Positions 24,256-32,513 of a stretch of 37,163 nucleotides of DNA are shown one piece after another (positions within the stretch are counted from its first letter, which is position 1; every line of letters starts with the position of its first letter). The notes under the pieces were generated by a model, which saw only the letters and a list, made by a program, of their open reading frames with translations, searched no databases and was not told the DNA's origin. Position numbers and translations under genes: made by a program. The stretch comes from a virus: IMG/VR virus record IMGVR_UViG_3300025424_000005, positions 1 through 37,163 of that record; one strand, given 5' to 3'.

Positions 24256-24648
24256 ATGGCTCAAATAATCATTCATGCAAACTCCAATGGTGGAGTATCT
24301 GTAACAGTTCCAACAGGCGAAATTTCTGTTCAAGAAGTCTTAGCAAAAGACTGCCCTGCTGGTGCAATCATTGTTGATGCTTCTACTCTGCCACAAGGTG
24401 CAGATTCGTCTTTTTTTGATGCTTGGGAATTGTCAGGTTCTACAGTATCAGTAAACTTTGAAAAAGCTAAAGCAATCAAGCTGGCACAATTTAATGCTAA
24501 TGCTGTTGCTGAAGCCCAAAAGCGACAACTTAATACTCTAGCTAGTATCGAAAATGCTGTTAGCGATGCAGACTTTACTGCTAGTCTAGTCGCTGGTCGT
24601 ACTGCTATTGCTAGTGCAACAACTACTGCCGAATTAGTGGCTATTTAA
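24256..24648 (+). CDS. Fibre-associated protein / possible assembly chaperone
   Basis: 130 residues, AAGGATAAAAA ribosome site. The N-half is beta (IIIHANSNGGVSVTVPTGEIS). The C-half is helical (FEKAKAIKLAQFNANAVAEAQKR...ASIENAVSDADF), resembling small tail-fibre-assembly or capping proteins placed beside fibre genes. No exact family recognised; context supports a role in fibre assembly. Confidence 0.5.
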   Translation: MAQIIIHANSNGGVSVTVPTGEISVQEVLAKDCPAGAIIVDASTLPQGADSSFFDAWELSGSTVSVNFEKAKAIKLAQFNANAVAEAQKRQLNTLASIENAVSDADFTASLVAGRTAIASATTTAELVAI

Positions 24649-24657
24649 GGACATATT

Positions 24658-25161
24658 ATGTCAGTATCTTTATATGGTAGTGGACAGACTGTAGTTCAGG
24701 TGGTAAGTGTTACTTTAAATACCACTTTTTCTGCATCTGTTGCAACTGGAGGTCAAAGCGGAGATGTAACTGGATTAACTCCATCAATTACTCCTTTATC
24801 TTCGTCAAATAAAATATTAGTACTGGTAAACCTTACTGGTGGAACTAATGGTGGTATTTATAATTTTGCTTTGTTTAGAAACGGCTCTCAATTAACTGCG
24901 GCATCAGGAGCATCTGCTGGTAGTAGGCTTTTAATTTCTAGTAGTGCTGGAAGTGGCGGCACTGGTTCAGAAGAATGCTGTGCTTTCAATTATTTAGATT
25001 CCCCAGCAACTACATCTACCGTTACTTATAGCGTTAGATTAGGTGCTGATACTGGTTCAACTCAAACGCTTTATATAAATCGAAGCAATGATGATGCAAA
25101 TGCTGGTTATGCAAACCGTGGTGCTTCAACAATTACTTTAATGGAGATAGCTTATGTTTAA
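24658..25161 (+). CDS. Beta-rich fibre/adhesin-like protein
   Basis: 167 residues, AAGGACATATT ribosome site. It is Gly/Ser/Thr-rich, with ITPLSSSNKILVLVNLTGG, an NFALFRNGSQL hairpin and a final RGASTITLMEIAYV strand. This is a beta-sandwich pattern seen in phage receptor-binding tips and unknown structural proteins. It overlaps the next gene by 8 bases. Confidence 0.55.
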   Translation: MSVSLYGSGQTVVQVVSVTLNTTFSASVATGGQSGDVTGLTPSITPLSSSNKILVLVNLTGGTNGGIYNFALFRNGSQLTAASGASAGSRLLISSSAGSGGTGSEECCAFNYLDSPATTSTVTYSVRLGADTGSTQTLYINRSNDDANAGYANRGASTITLMEIAYV

Positions 25162-25402
25162 TCATAATGCTGTTTATGCTTTATATCCAAATGTAAAATC
25201 TATTTCTGATATTGCAGGTGCTTTTGATGAAAATGGAAACAAAGTTGAAATTGACTTAAACGCAATGGCTACTAAAGCTGCTGAACTTCAAGCCGCTAAA
25301 GCACAAGCAGAACAAGATGCTGCAAACCATAAGTCTTCTGCACTAGCTAAACTAACTGCACTTGGTTTAACTCAAGATGAAGTAAAAGCCTTATTGGGCT
25401 GA
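25154..25402 (+). CDS. Small protein with helical C-terminus, fibre region
   Basis: 82 residues. Residues 1-35 (FNHNAVYALYPNVKSISDIAGAF) contain a short beta/turn part. The rest is an Ala-rich helix ending in SALAKLTALGLTQDEVKALLG, a SHOCT-like helical hairpin. The style resembles chaperones or caps of neighbouring fibre genes. The 66-bp gap that follows shows no feature I recognise. Confidence 0.5.
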   Translation: MFNHNAVYALYPNVKSISDIAGAFDENGNKVEIDLNAMATKAAELQAAKAQAEQDAANHKSSALAKLTALGLTQDEVKALLG

Positions 25403-25468
25403 TAAAATAAGACATGATTTAAAGCCGCCTGTGAGGGCATAGGGGCTATATCGAGAATTGGATTAATC

Positions 25469-25957
25469 ATGGCAATGTTCAGTCAGAATACTATTACGCA
25501 AATCAGCGGATTTGATAACCCCTGTATTGCTGGTGAATTGGTTTGGGAACAACAAACTTATTGGAATTTAGACATCGTAGGCTCTGATGGTGTAACGCCA
25601 TTAGATTTAACATCTGCCACAATTGATGCACAAATCATTCGTAGAACAGTTACAAATCTTCAAGATTCAAGATATGGCTTGTCGTTTGATATTGGTGATT
25701 ACAGCCCAACTCCAACGCCTATCAGTCTTACTATTACAAATGAAGTTGCCGCACAAGGCAAATTTACTTTAGTTATTAACGATTCAACTTGGGGATTAAT
25801 GTCTGATGATCCAGAATTAGATATTGGCGCACAAGACTGCGTAGCCTATTCTGGTCGCATCAAAATCAGTTTTCCCGCATCAGGATCAAACCCCGCTAAT
25901 GATTACATCATCTTCTTGTTGTTTTTGATCCGCTCTGATGGCATTGTTGTGGAGTAA
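25469..25957 (+). CDS. Structural/fibre-base protein before the collagen-like fibre
   Basis: 162 residues. A beta-rich domain (QQTYWNLDIVGSDGVTPLDLTSATIDAQIIRR ... GRIKISFPASG) like the BppU/baseplate upper-protein N-terminal fold that carries fibres. It lies 2 bases before the long fibre gene, so it probably is its partner or adaptor. Confidence in the family is limited. Confidence 0.55.
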   Translation: MAMFSQNTITQISGFDNPCIAGELVWEQQTYWNLDIVGSDGVTPLDLTSATIDAQIIRRTVTNLQDSRYGLSFDIGDYSPTPTPISLTITNEVAAQGKFTLVINDSTWGLMSDDPELDIGAQDCVAYSGRIKISFPASGSNPANDYIIFLLFLIRSDGIVVE

Positions 25958-25959
25958 TC

Positions 25960-28851
25960 ATGGGTATAAAAGTTAATGTAACGGATCAAAATAATGTGTC
26001 CGTGTCTGTAGTGCCACAAGCACGGCAGACAGTTAAAGTTACTACCCCGCCAAATCAGACGATTAGCATTAATCGTGGTTTAGTTGGCCCACAAGGTTTA
26101 AGCGGTTACTCAGGTTATAGTGGTCAATCTGGTCAATCAGGATTTAGTGGATATTCTGGTCAAAATGGCGTTATTGGACACGATGGCGCATCTGGATATT
26201 CTGGTTATAGTGGATATAGTGGATCAGGAATATCTGGGTACTCTGGATATTCTGGAATGGGTTACTCTGGCTATTCTGGTTATAGTGGCTATTCTGGTCA
26301 ATCTGGCGCAAGCACAAGCGGCTACTCTGGATATTCTGGATTTTCTGGTCAATCTGGTTTTAGTGGATTAGGCGTAAGTGGTTGGTCTGGATTTAGCGGC
26401 ACTTCTGGCTGGTCAGGATTTAGTGGGTATTCTGGTTCTGGTATTTCTGGCTATTCGGGCTATAGCGGAATTAGCGGGTATAGCGGTGCTAGTGGCATTT
26501 CTGGATTCTCTGGTTACAGCGGAATAAGCGGTGCAGTTGGACAATCTGGTATTTCTGGCTATTCTGGTTTTTCTGGAATGAGTGGTCAGCAAGGTACATC
26601 GATCAACATTAAAGGCACGGTTGCCACACCAGCGGATTTGCCTTTAGTTGGCAATCTTCCAAACGATGCTTACATTGTTTCTTCCAATGGCGATCTTTAT
26701 GTATGGTCTGGCACAACTTGGAACAATGTAGGTGAAATTGTAGGGCCACCAGGCACATCTGGTTATTCTGGTTTTTCGGGTTACTCTGGCATTTCTGGTT
26801 ACAGCGGTTTCTCAGGCATTTCTGGATATTCTGGTTACTCTGGTATATCTGGTTATAGCGGAAGCGGTGTAAGCGGTTATAGTGGCTTTTCTGGATATTC
26901 TGGGTCTGGTGTATCGGGTTGGTCTGGATTTAGCGGTATAAGCGGTTTTAGTGGATTCTCAGGCTATTCTGGTAGCGGTGTTTCTGGTTACTCAGGATTT
27001 AGCGGTATTTCGGGTTATTCTGGCGCAGTTGGACAATCAGGTACAAGTGGATATTCTGGATATTCTGGAATTAGCGGTTACTCTGGTAGCGGAGTATCAG
27101 GATATAGCGGCTACTCAGGAATAAGTGGGCAAAATGGACTATCAGGCTATAGTGGTATTTCTGGATTTAGTGGCTATTCTGGTATTAGTGGTTACTCTGG
27201 TTCTGGCGTATCAGGATATTCTGGATATTCGGGTAGCGGCATTAGTGGATATTCTGGCTATTCTGGTATTTCTGGGTATAGCGGAATTAATGGTGCATCA
27301 GGTTATTCTGGAATAAGTGGTTACTCTGGCATCAGCGGATTCTCTGGATATTCTGGCATTAGCGGATATTCGGGTAGTGGTGTAAGTGGATATAGCGGTT
27401 ACTCAGGCTATAGCGGATCAGGTGTATCTGGATATTCTGGCTACAGCGGCATTTCTGGTTATTCTGGTAGTGGCGTTTCTGGTTATAGCGGTTACAGCGG
27501 CTACTCAGGAATTAGCGGATTCTCTGGTTATAGCGGTAGTGGTGTTTCTGGCTACTCTGGTTACAGCGGATATTCTGGCTCTGGCGTAAGTGGCTATTCT
27601 GGATATTCTGGAATTTCTGGATATTCTGGCGCAGTTGGTCAAAGTGGCTATTCTGGAATTTCTGGTTACTCAGGATTTAGTGGTCAAAACGGTGGCGGTG
27701 GCGTACAAGGCTTTTATGGTTCTTTTTATGACACAACCAATCAAACTGCCGCAAATACAACAACAGCTTATGTTGTAAACATTGGTAGTCAATTTGAAGC
27801 TAATGGCGTAAGCATTGTTTCTGGTAATCAAATTAAATTTGCAAATGCTGGTACATACAATCTTGAATATTCATTGCAATTTGCAAATTCAGATTCCAAT
27901 GGCGATAATGTCGATGTATGGCTAAGAAAAAATGGTTCTGATGTTGCAGATAGTAATTCTATTTACAATGTGCCAGGTACAGCGCATGGCGGTGCTGGTG
28001 CGTTAATTGCCGCAGTTAATTATGTTTTAACAGTTTCAGCTGGTGATTATTTGCAATTAGCTTGGGCAGTTTCTAATACAAGCATTTCTATTACAACAAC
28101 TAGCGCACAGACTGGGCCAACTGTGCCAGTAACGCCAGGTGTAATTGTTACCGCAACTCAAGTAATGTATACCCAATCAGGTTACAGCGGTATAAGCGGT
28201 TATTCTGGCTTTAGCGGTATATCTGGCTACTCAGGCATATCAGGCTATAGCGGTTCTGGAGTGTCAGGCTATAGCGGATATTCTGGTTCTGGCGTAAGCG
28301 GTTATTCTGGATATAGCGGTTACTCAGGCGCAGTTGGCACATCAGGCTATTCTGGCTTTAGCGGAATATCTGGTTATTCTGGAACAAATGGTACTAATGG
28401 CGCATCTGGCTATAGCGGATATTCTGGCTACTCTGGATCGGGCATTAGTGGCTATAGTGGATATAGCGGTTATTCTGGTTCTGGAATTTCTGGTTACTCA
28501 GGCTTTTCTGGTTCTGGTATTAGCGGTTATTCTGGTTATTCTGGTGCAACTGGCGCAACTGGCACAAGTGGATATAGTGGCTATAGCGGTGCTACAGGCG
28601 CACAAGGTACAAGCGGCTACTCTGGTTTTTCTGGATATAGCGGATCAGGTATTTCTGGTTATTCTGGATTCTCAGGATATTCTGGTACTGCAACATTGGC
28701 CGCTGGTGGCGTTGTATTGGAAAACGGTCAAACCATTACAAGCAATTACACAATGACCAGCGGTAAAAATGGCATGAGTGCTGGTAAGATCACAATTAAT
28801 ACTGGAGTTACGGTAACAATTCCTACTGGATCAAGGTGGGTAATCGTTTAA
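25960..28851 (+). CDS. 963-residue collagen-like (Gly-X-Ser) fibre
   Basis: Residues 1-~43 form a beta N-terminal adaptor. Three collagen-like rods follow at ~44-210, ~266-576 and ~739-910, in which almost every third residue is Gly and the triplets are mainly GYS, GFS, GIS and GVS. Between them lie a small globular insert (~211-265, ADLPLVGNLPNDAYIV...) and a jelly-roll-like domain of ~160 residues (577-738, FYDTTNQTAANTTTAYV...). The C-terminal tip (911-963) matches that of the 155-residue fibre. Proline is nearly absent, so the triple helix would rely on other stabilisation, perhaps glycosylation. A glycosyltransferase gene follows. Confidence 0.88.
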   Translation: MGIKVNVTDQNNVSVSVVPQARQTVKVTTPPNQTISINRGLVGPQGLSGYSGYSGQSGQSGFSGYSGQNGVIGHDGASGYSGYSGYSGSGISGYSGYSGMGYSGYSGYSGYSGQSGASTSGYSGYSGFSGQSGFSGLGVSGWSGFSGTSGWSGFSGYSGSGISGYSGYSGISGYSGASGISGFSGYSGISGAVGQSGISGYSGFSGMSGQQGTSINIKGTVATPADLPLVGNLPNDAYIVSSNGDLYVWSGTTWNNVGEIVGPPGTSGYSGFSGYSGISGYSGFSGISGYSGYSGISGYSGSGVSGYSGFSGYSGSGVSGWSGFSGISGFSGFSGYSGSGVSGYSGFSGISGYSGAVGQSGTSGYSGYSGISGYSGSGVSGYSGYSGISGQNGLSGYSGISGFSGYSGISGYSGSGVSGYSGYSGSGISGYSGYSGISGYSGINGASGYSGISGYSGISGFSGYSGISGYSGSGVSGYSGYSGYSGSGVSGYSGYSGISGYSGSGVSGYSGYSGYSGISGFSGYSGSGVSGYSGYSGYSGSGVSGYSGYSGISGYSGAVGQSGYSGISGYSGFSGQNGGGGVQGFYGSFYDTTNQTAANTTTAYVVNIGSQFEANGVSIVSGNQIKFANAGTYNLEYSLQFANSDSNGDNVDVWLRKNGSDVADSNSIYNVPGTAHGGAGALIAAVNYVLTVSAGDYLQLAWAVSNTSISITTTSAQTGPTVPVTPGVIVTATQVMYTQSGYSGISGYSGFSGISGYSGISGYSGSGVSGYSGYSGSGVSGYSGYSGYSGAVGTSGYSGFSGISGYSGTNGTNGASGYSGYSGYSGSGISGYSGYSGYSGSGISGYSGFSGSGISGYSGYSGATGATGTSGYSGYSGATGAQGTSGYSGFSGYSGSGISGYSGFSGYSGTATLAAGGVVLENGQTITSNYTMTSGKNGMSAGKITINTGVTVTIPTGSRWVIV
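26095..28695 (+). repeat. Degenerate coding repeat of the Gly-X-Ser fibre
   Basis: Hundreds of 9-base units encoding GYS-like triplets, broken by two non-repetitive segments (about 26590-26755 and 27690-28175). The protein repeat is almost perfect, but the DNA alternates TCN and AGY serine codons and all glycine codons. Long exact DNA repeats are therefore rare. Confidence 0.85.
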
Positions 28852-28863
28852 TAATATAAAAAT

Positions 28864-30438
28864 ATGACAAAACAAGATGAAATAAATGAGTTGATGAACA
28901 ACTATGAACGGGCGGTATTCTTAAAGGGTGACGAAGTTTATCCTAGAGAATCCACCCGTTATTTTTGGGCTAAAGATAATCTTTTAGGCAAAAAAATATT
29001 AGAGATTGGTTGCTCTAATGGTTATGGCCGACAGTTTTTGCCAAAAGACATTGAATATACAGGGTTAGATTACGACCCTAAAATCATTGAAAACGCCAAA
29101 GCACAAGGATGGGATGGTATTAACAAATTTGTTAATGCCGACATCAACACTTATCCACTAGAACAATACGACACCATCATTGCTTTTGAAGTGATTGAAC
29201 ATCTGGACAATGGGCTAGAAATTGTAAAGTTATTACAAAAGCATTGTAAAGTTTTGTTAATTACTTGCCCCTGGAATGAACCAAAAGGGTTTTGGGGTGA
29301 ACATCATAAGTTACACGGAATCAACGAAAGCCATTTTCAAGGTTTTGATATTTCTTATATTGGGGAACATGGGCAGATTACAAGTTACCCGCAACCCATT
29401 AATGAACACAATCGTTTTAATCTAATGATTGCCAAATGGGACAAAGCGGCACAAAGGAAAGAAATTTTATGTTCTGTGGCTACTAGAGGGCGTTATACAA
29501 CGACTTTGCCAATGGTTTTGATGGCTATAGCCAATCAGACTAAAACCCCTGATAAGTTAGTTATTTTTGACGATAACGACAATCCCGAAGATATGCGGGA
29601 AAACCCTATATACCAGCATATATTTCAAATATTGGATTACAAGAAAATTGCATGGGAATGGTTATTTGCCGACAAAAAAGGTCAGCATCATATCCATCAA
29701 AAAGCGAATGAGATGGGCTACAAATGGGTTTGGCGTGTAGATGATGATGCTATTCCAGAACCCAATGTATTAGAACAGCTTTATACCTATGCAAGCGAAG
29801 TGTCTAAAGTTGGCGATCCAATAGGCGCAGTTGGTGGGTCAATTTTGACTTTACCAGCAATATTTGATACATCAAAATCTACAGGAAAAATTGCCGACAT
29901 TGATAAAGAACCCAATATTCAATGGGGAATTATCAATAAATCAGATTTTGTAGAGCATTTGCATTGCTCATTCTTATATCGTGCTGGCGTATATGACTAT
30001 AACTTAGGTTTATCCCGTGTAGCCCATCGGGAAGAAACGCTATTTACTTATGGATTGCATCAAAAAGGATATAAATTACTGGTTGCCCCTCATGCAGTAA
30101 CTTGGCATTTAAAAGCGCAAGGCGGCATAAGGTCTGAAACAAATGAAGGGATGTACGCCCATGATGAACAAATTTTTAGAAATACACTACAGCTTGCCGA
30201 CTACACCGTTGTTGTGCTTAATTGCGGGGCTGGTGATCATATCGTGTTTTCTCATGTGCTACCTGATATACATAACCCTATGGTATTTACTTGCTATCCA
30301 GAAATCGTGCCAGGCAGATCAATAGCAGAAGCACAAGCATTGTTTGAGGATTTAGACCGCTGGAATATCTATAAAAAGATGGCGCAATGGGATTGGAAAG
30401 ACAGTTTAGAAAATGCTTATAGAAAGCTGTATCTATGA
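28864..30438 (+). CDS. Fusion: methyltransferase, GT2 glycosyltransferase and N-half of a GT9-like domain
   Basis: 524 residues. The ~30-190 region is a class I SAM methyltransferase (ILEIGCSNG 45-53, D69, EVIEH 109-113). The ~200-440 region is a GT-A/GT2 domain with SVATRGRYTTTLP, FDDND, the metal-binding VDDDAIP (D293-D295) and an HREETLF (~388-394) acceptor-side motif. The ~446-524 part (VVVLNCGAGDHIVFSHVLPD) looks like the N-terminal half of a GT9/heptosyltransferase GT-B fold. It immediately follows the fibre gene with a poor ribosome site, suggesting linked translation. Likely role: glycan synthesis on the fibre or host surface glycan alteration. Confidence 0.8.
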   Translation: MTKQDEINELMNNYERAVFLKGDEVYPRESTRYFWAKDNLLGKKILEIGCSNGYGRQFLPKDIEYTGLDYDPKIIENAKAQGWDGINKFVNADINTYPLEQYDTIIAFEVIEHLDNGLEIVKLLQKHCKVLLITCPWNEPKGFWGEHHKLHGINESHFQGFDISYIGEHGQITSYPQPINEHNRFNLMIAKWDKAAQRKEILCSVATRGRYTTTLPMVLMAIANQTKTPDKLVIFDDNDNPEDMRENPIYQHIFQILDYKKIAWEWLFADKKGQHHIHQKANEMGYKWVWRVDDDAIPEPNVLEQLYTYASEVSKVGDPIGAVGGSILTLPAIFDTSKSTGKIADIDKEPNIQWGIINKSDFVEHLHCSFLYRAGVYDYNLGLSRVAHREETLFTYGLHQKGYKLLVAPHAVTWHLKAQGGIRSETNEGMYAHDEQIFRNTLQLADYTVVVLNCGAGDHIVFSHVLPDIHNPMVFTCYPEIVPGRSIAEAQALFEDLDRWNIYKKMAQWDWKDSLENAYRKLYL

Positions 30439-30866
30439 TATTAATTGCCCCATTTGCCAAACCATTAATGAATGGTAAAACTAATCCAAAAAATTACCCT
30501 TATTGGAAAGAATTGTTAGCATTAATTTCTGAGGAAGTTGTGCAAGTCGGAGTTGATGGCGAAGAACAGATAACCCAGCAGTTTCTAAAGAATTTGCCAA
30601 TCGCCAGATTGCGTGAATTAATTGCTGAGTGCCGCATCTGGATTGGTTGTGATAGTTTTTTTCAACATCTAGCATGGGATTGTCAAAAGCCTGGCGTTGT
30701 ATTATGGTCTGTGTCTGATCCATTAATCTATGGGCATCCAGAAAATACTAATTTACTAAAGTCCCGTGATTATCTTGCCCAGAATCAATTTCTCTGGTGG
30801 GATTTTACTGAATATAACCCTGATGCGTTTTTAAAACCCGAAGAAGTGATAAAATACATTCTGTAA
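30435..30866 (+). CDS. C-terminal half of a GT9-like glycosyltransferase
   Basis: 143 residues, ATGA overlap with the preceding fusion. MILIAPFAKP...NYPYWKELLALI starts like the second Rossmann domain of GT9 enzymes, and IWIGCDSFFQHLAWDCQKPGV (~68-88) matches the conserved D-S-x-x-x-H-L-A motif of ADP-heptose:LPS heptosyltransferases. Together with residues 446-524 of the upstream protein it would complete a GT-B fold, so the two chains may associate. Confidence 0.7.
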   Translation: MILIAPFAKPLMNGKTNPKNYPYWKELLALISEEVVQVGVDGEEQITQQFLKNLPIARLRELIAECRIWIGCDSFFQHLAWDCQKPGVVLWSVSDPLIYGHPENTNLLKSRDYLAQNQFLWWDFTEYNPDAFLKPEEVIKYIL

Positions 30867-30916
30867 TATATCGGACAATATAATATATCAATCAACCCTT
30901 TATTTATGGTTTTGCT

Positions 30917-31129
30917 ATGTCCGATTTTCAAATTGACCCAATTAAATATGGCCAGTTATGGCAAAAAGTCGAAGCAATGGAAGGTGAACTTCTGGAGATT
31001 CGAAAAGACTTAAAAGAGTTAGTTGCCTTAGCCAATAAAAGTCGTGGTGGGTTTTGGATGGGAATGGCAATAGTTTCAGCCATTAGTGGATTTATTAGCT
31101 TTATTGCTGGTTTTTATCATGCAAAATGA
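30917..31129 (+). CDS. XhlA-like membrane protein of the lysis cassette
   Basis: 70 residues. An N-terminal coiled coil (LWQKVEAMEGELLEIRKDLKELV) and a C-terminal transmembrane segment (~45-65, FWMGMAIVSAISGFISFIAGF), the layout of haemolysin XhlA/lysis-accessory proteins. It is the first gene of a coupled cluster (ATGA overlaps) leading to spanins and muramidase. TATAAT at 30879-30884 upstream could be a -10 box without a good -35. Confidence 0.65.
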   Translation: MSDFQIDPIKYGQLWQKVEAMEGELLEIRKDLKELVALANKSRGGFWMGMAIVSAISGFISFIAGFYHAK

Positions 31130-31308
31130 ATAAAAACTATAGGCAAGTATTAATTTGGCTTTTAGTTTATGTAGTGGCAATATCGGCAACAATAGGATCG
31201 CTTTGCATATTAGACTGGATTCCATGTCTTGATACGGGAGATACCCGTCAATGGACAATGCAATTAATTGCTGTGGTAGTGGCTTTATTAGCTGGTAATC
31301 AAAAATGA
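31126..31308 (+). CDS. Small two-helix membrane protein, lysis cassette
   Basis: 60 residues with hydrophobic segments ~8-27 and ~42-57 separated by a polar loop containing two Cys. ATGA overlaps on both sides. It may be a holin, antiholin or pinholin component; the sequence alone does not decide. Confidence 0.6.
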   Translation: MNKNYRQVLIWLLVYVVAISATIGSLCILDWIPCLDTGDTRQWTMQLIAVVVALLAGNQK

Positions 31309-31535
31309 ACGAAATATTTACTCATATTCTTACTGGAAAAGATAATCAAACCCACGATATTGCTCGTTGGGCTTGGATGCTTGGCTTTGTAGTGGTAGCA
31401 ACTGCCGCAATCTATTTAATATATGCTGGCCACGAAATTAGCCTTACAGAACTTGCTGGTGCTTTGGGCATTGTTTCTGGCTCTGGTGCGGCATCTGTGG
31501 CCGCTAAACAAATGTCTGGCGCAGAACCCCAATAA
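31305..31535 (+). CDS. Putative holin
   Basis: 76 residues. HDIARWAWMLGFVVVATAAIYLIY gives a transmembrane helix (~21-41), and ELAGALGIVSGSGAASVAAK (~50-69) gives a second, weaker helix. This pattern is common in small phage holins located before spanin and endolysin. It would form the inner-membrane lesions that release the muramidase. Confidence 0.65.
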   Translation: MNEIFTHILTGKDNQTHDIARWAWMLGFVVVATAAIYLIYAGHEISLTELAGALGIVSGSGAASVAAKQMSGAEPQ

Positions 31536-31981
31536 TGTTTAAAAATATACTTAGCTATGGGCTAAATCTAATAGGCGGCTCAAGTGTCCAAACTTACATA
31601 TATATTGCTCTTTTATTTGGGGGCTTTGGGGCTGGTTTTTATGTGGAACATTTGCGTTTTTCTAATTATCAAATACAAGTCGAACAAGCCGCCAAAGCAC
31701 AAGAAGCACACAACGAAGCAGTCAAAAAACAACACGAAATAGTAACGAAAGGTATTCAAGATGAATATGATGCGAAACTTAGTTTATTGCGCCAGTATTA
31801 CTCTAATGGGGTGCGCCAGCCCAGTAGCAGTACCGCAAGCCCCCTTTCCACAACCGCCAGCATCGCTAATGCAAGTGCCGCCTACAATCAACTTGCTTAC
31901 CAATGCAGTCAAACAACCTTAATGTTGGTGGAATTACAAAAATGGCTAACAAAACAAATTGGTATAGCAAATGATCAATAA
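31535..31981 (+). CDS. Rz-like inner-membrane spanin
   Basis: 148 residues. A single N-terminal transmembrane segment (~17-37, YIYIALLFGGFGAGFYV) is followed by a long periplasmic coiled coil (YQIQVEQAAKAQEAHNEAV...) and a Ser/Thr-rich linker, the design of i-spanins. An Rz1-like lipoprotein gene is nested in its +1 frame. Together they fuse inner and outer membranes at the last step of lysis. Confidence 0.8.
   Translation: MFKNILSYGLNLIGGSSVQTYIYIALLFGGFGAGFYVEHLRFSNYQIQVEQAAKAQEAHNEAVKKQHEIVTKGIQDEYDAKLSLLRQYYSNGVRQPSSSTASPLSTTASIANASAAYNQLAYQCSQTTLMLVELQKWLTKQIGIANDQ
31761..31922 (+). CDS. Rz1-like outer-membrane lipoprotein spanin, embedded
   Basis: A 53-residue frame, +1 relative to the Rz-like gene and wholly inside it. 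It encodes MNMMRNLVYCASITLMGCAS: a signal peptide and a lipobox (LMGC, Cys18). The mature part is Pro-rich (PVAVPQAPFPQPP), exactly as in lambda Rz1. Nesting in the +1 frame is the lambda arrangement. Strong structural evidence despite the short length. Confidence 0.88.
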   Translation: MNMMRNLVYCASITLMGCASPVAVPQAPFPQPPASLMQVPPTINLLTNAVKQP

Positions 31982-32513
31982 CTTTGAAAAAAGCCTAGAG
32001 TTGGTATTAAAGTCAGAAGGTGGATTTACTGATAACCCTAAAGACCCTGGCAATCACTTAGATGATGGTAGACAAGGTTGTACCAACTTAGGCGTTACCC
32101 AGAAAGCATGGGAAGAATTTGTAGGCCATAAAGTATCAACTGCCGATATGAAGGCACTGACACCAGAAAAAGTAGCACCGTTTTATCAGCAAAAATACTG
32201 GAATCCCGTGTACGGCCAAATGCTAAGTAAGGGTATTGATTATTTATGCCTAGATTTCGCTATCAATGCTAGCCCTGGGCGTTGCGTAAAGACCTTGCAA
32301 TCTGCCATTGGTTGCGTACCAGATGGCGTAGTTGGCCCAAGAACAATGGAATTAATTAAGCAAGCTGATCCAGCCGATTTAATTAATAAATTTAGTGATG
32401 CAAAAATACGGTTTTATGAAGGACTGCCAACTTTCCCTACATTTGGTAAAGGCTGGTTATCAAGGGTTGAAACAGTCCGTAAAGCCGCATTAGAAATGCT
32501 TAACGAATCCTAG
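31971..32513 (+). CDS. GH108-family endolysin (N-acetylmuramidase)
   Basis: 180 residues. EGGFTDNPKDPG (catalytic Glu16) followed by TNLGVTQKAWEEF is the signature of glycosyl hydrolase family 108. QSAIGCVPDGVVGPRTMELI (~110-130) is the C-terminal peptidoglycan-binding domain. It cuts the murein glycan. No signal peptide is visible, so holin-dependent release is expected. It overlaps the spanin gene by 11 bases and ends convergently, overlapping the minus-strand gene by 14. Confidence 0.93.
   Translation: MINNFEKSLELVLKSEGGFTDNPKDPGNHLDDGRQGCTNLGVTQKAWEEFVGHKVSTADMKALTPEKVAPFYQQKYWNPVYGQMLSKGIDYLCLDFAINASPGRCVKTLQSAIGCVPDGVVGPRTMELIKQADPADLINKFSDAKIRFYEGLPTFPTFGKGWLSRVETVRKAALEMLNES

Noticed and set aside
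26095-28695. Repeat array resembling a CRISPR
   Set aside because: Units are 9-base coding triplets without fixed repeats or spacers; it encodes a fibre.
26120-28756. Several open frames (60-140 codons) rich in Leu/Val/Ile/Asp/Ala inside the fibre gene
   Set aside because: They are out-of-frame readings of the Gly-X-Ser repeat; the composition follows mechanically from the repeat codons.
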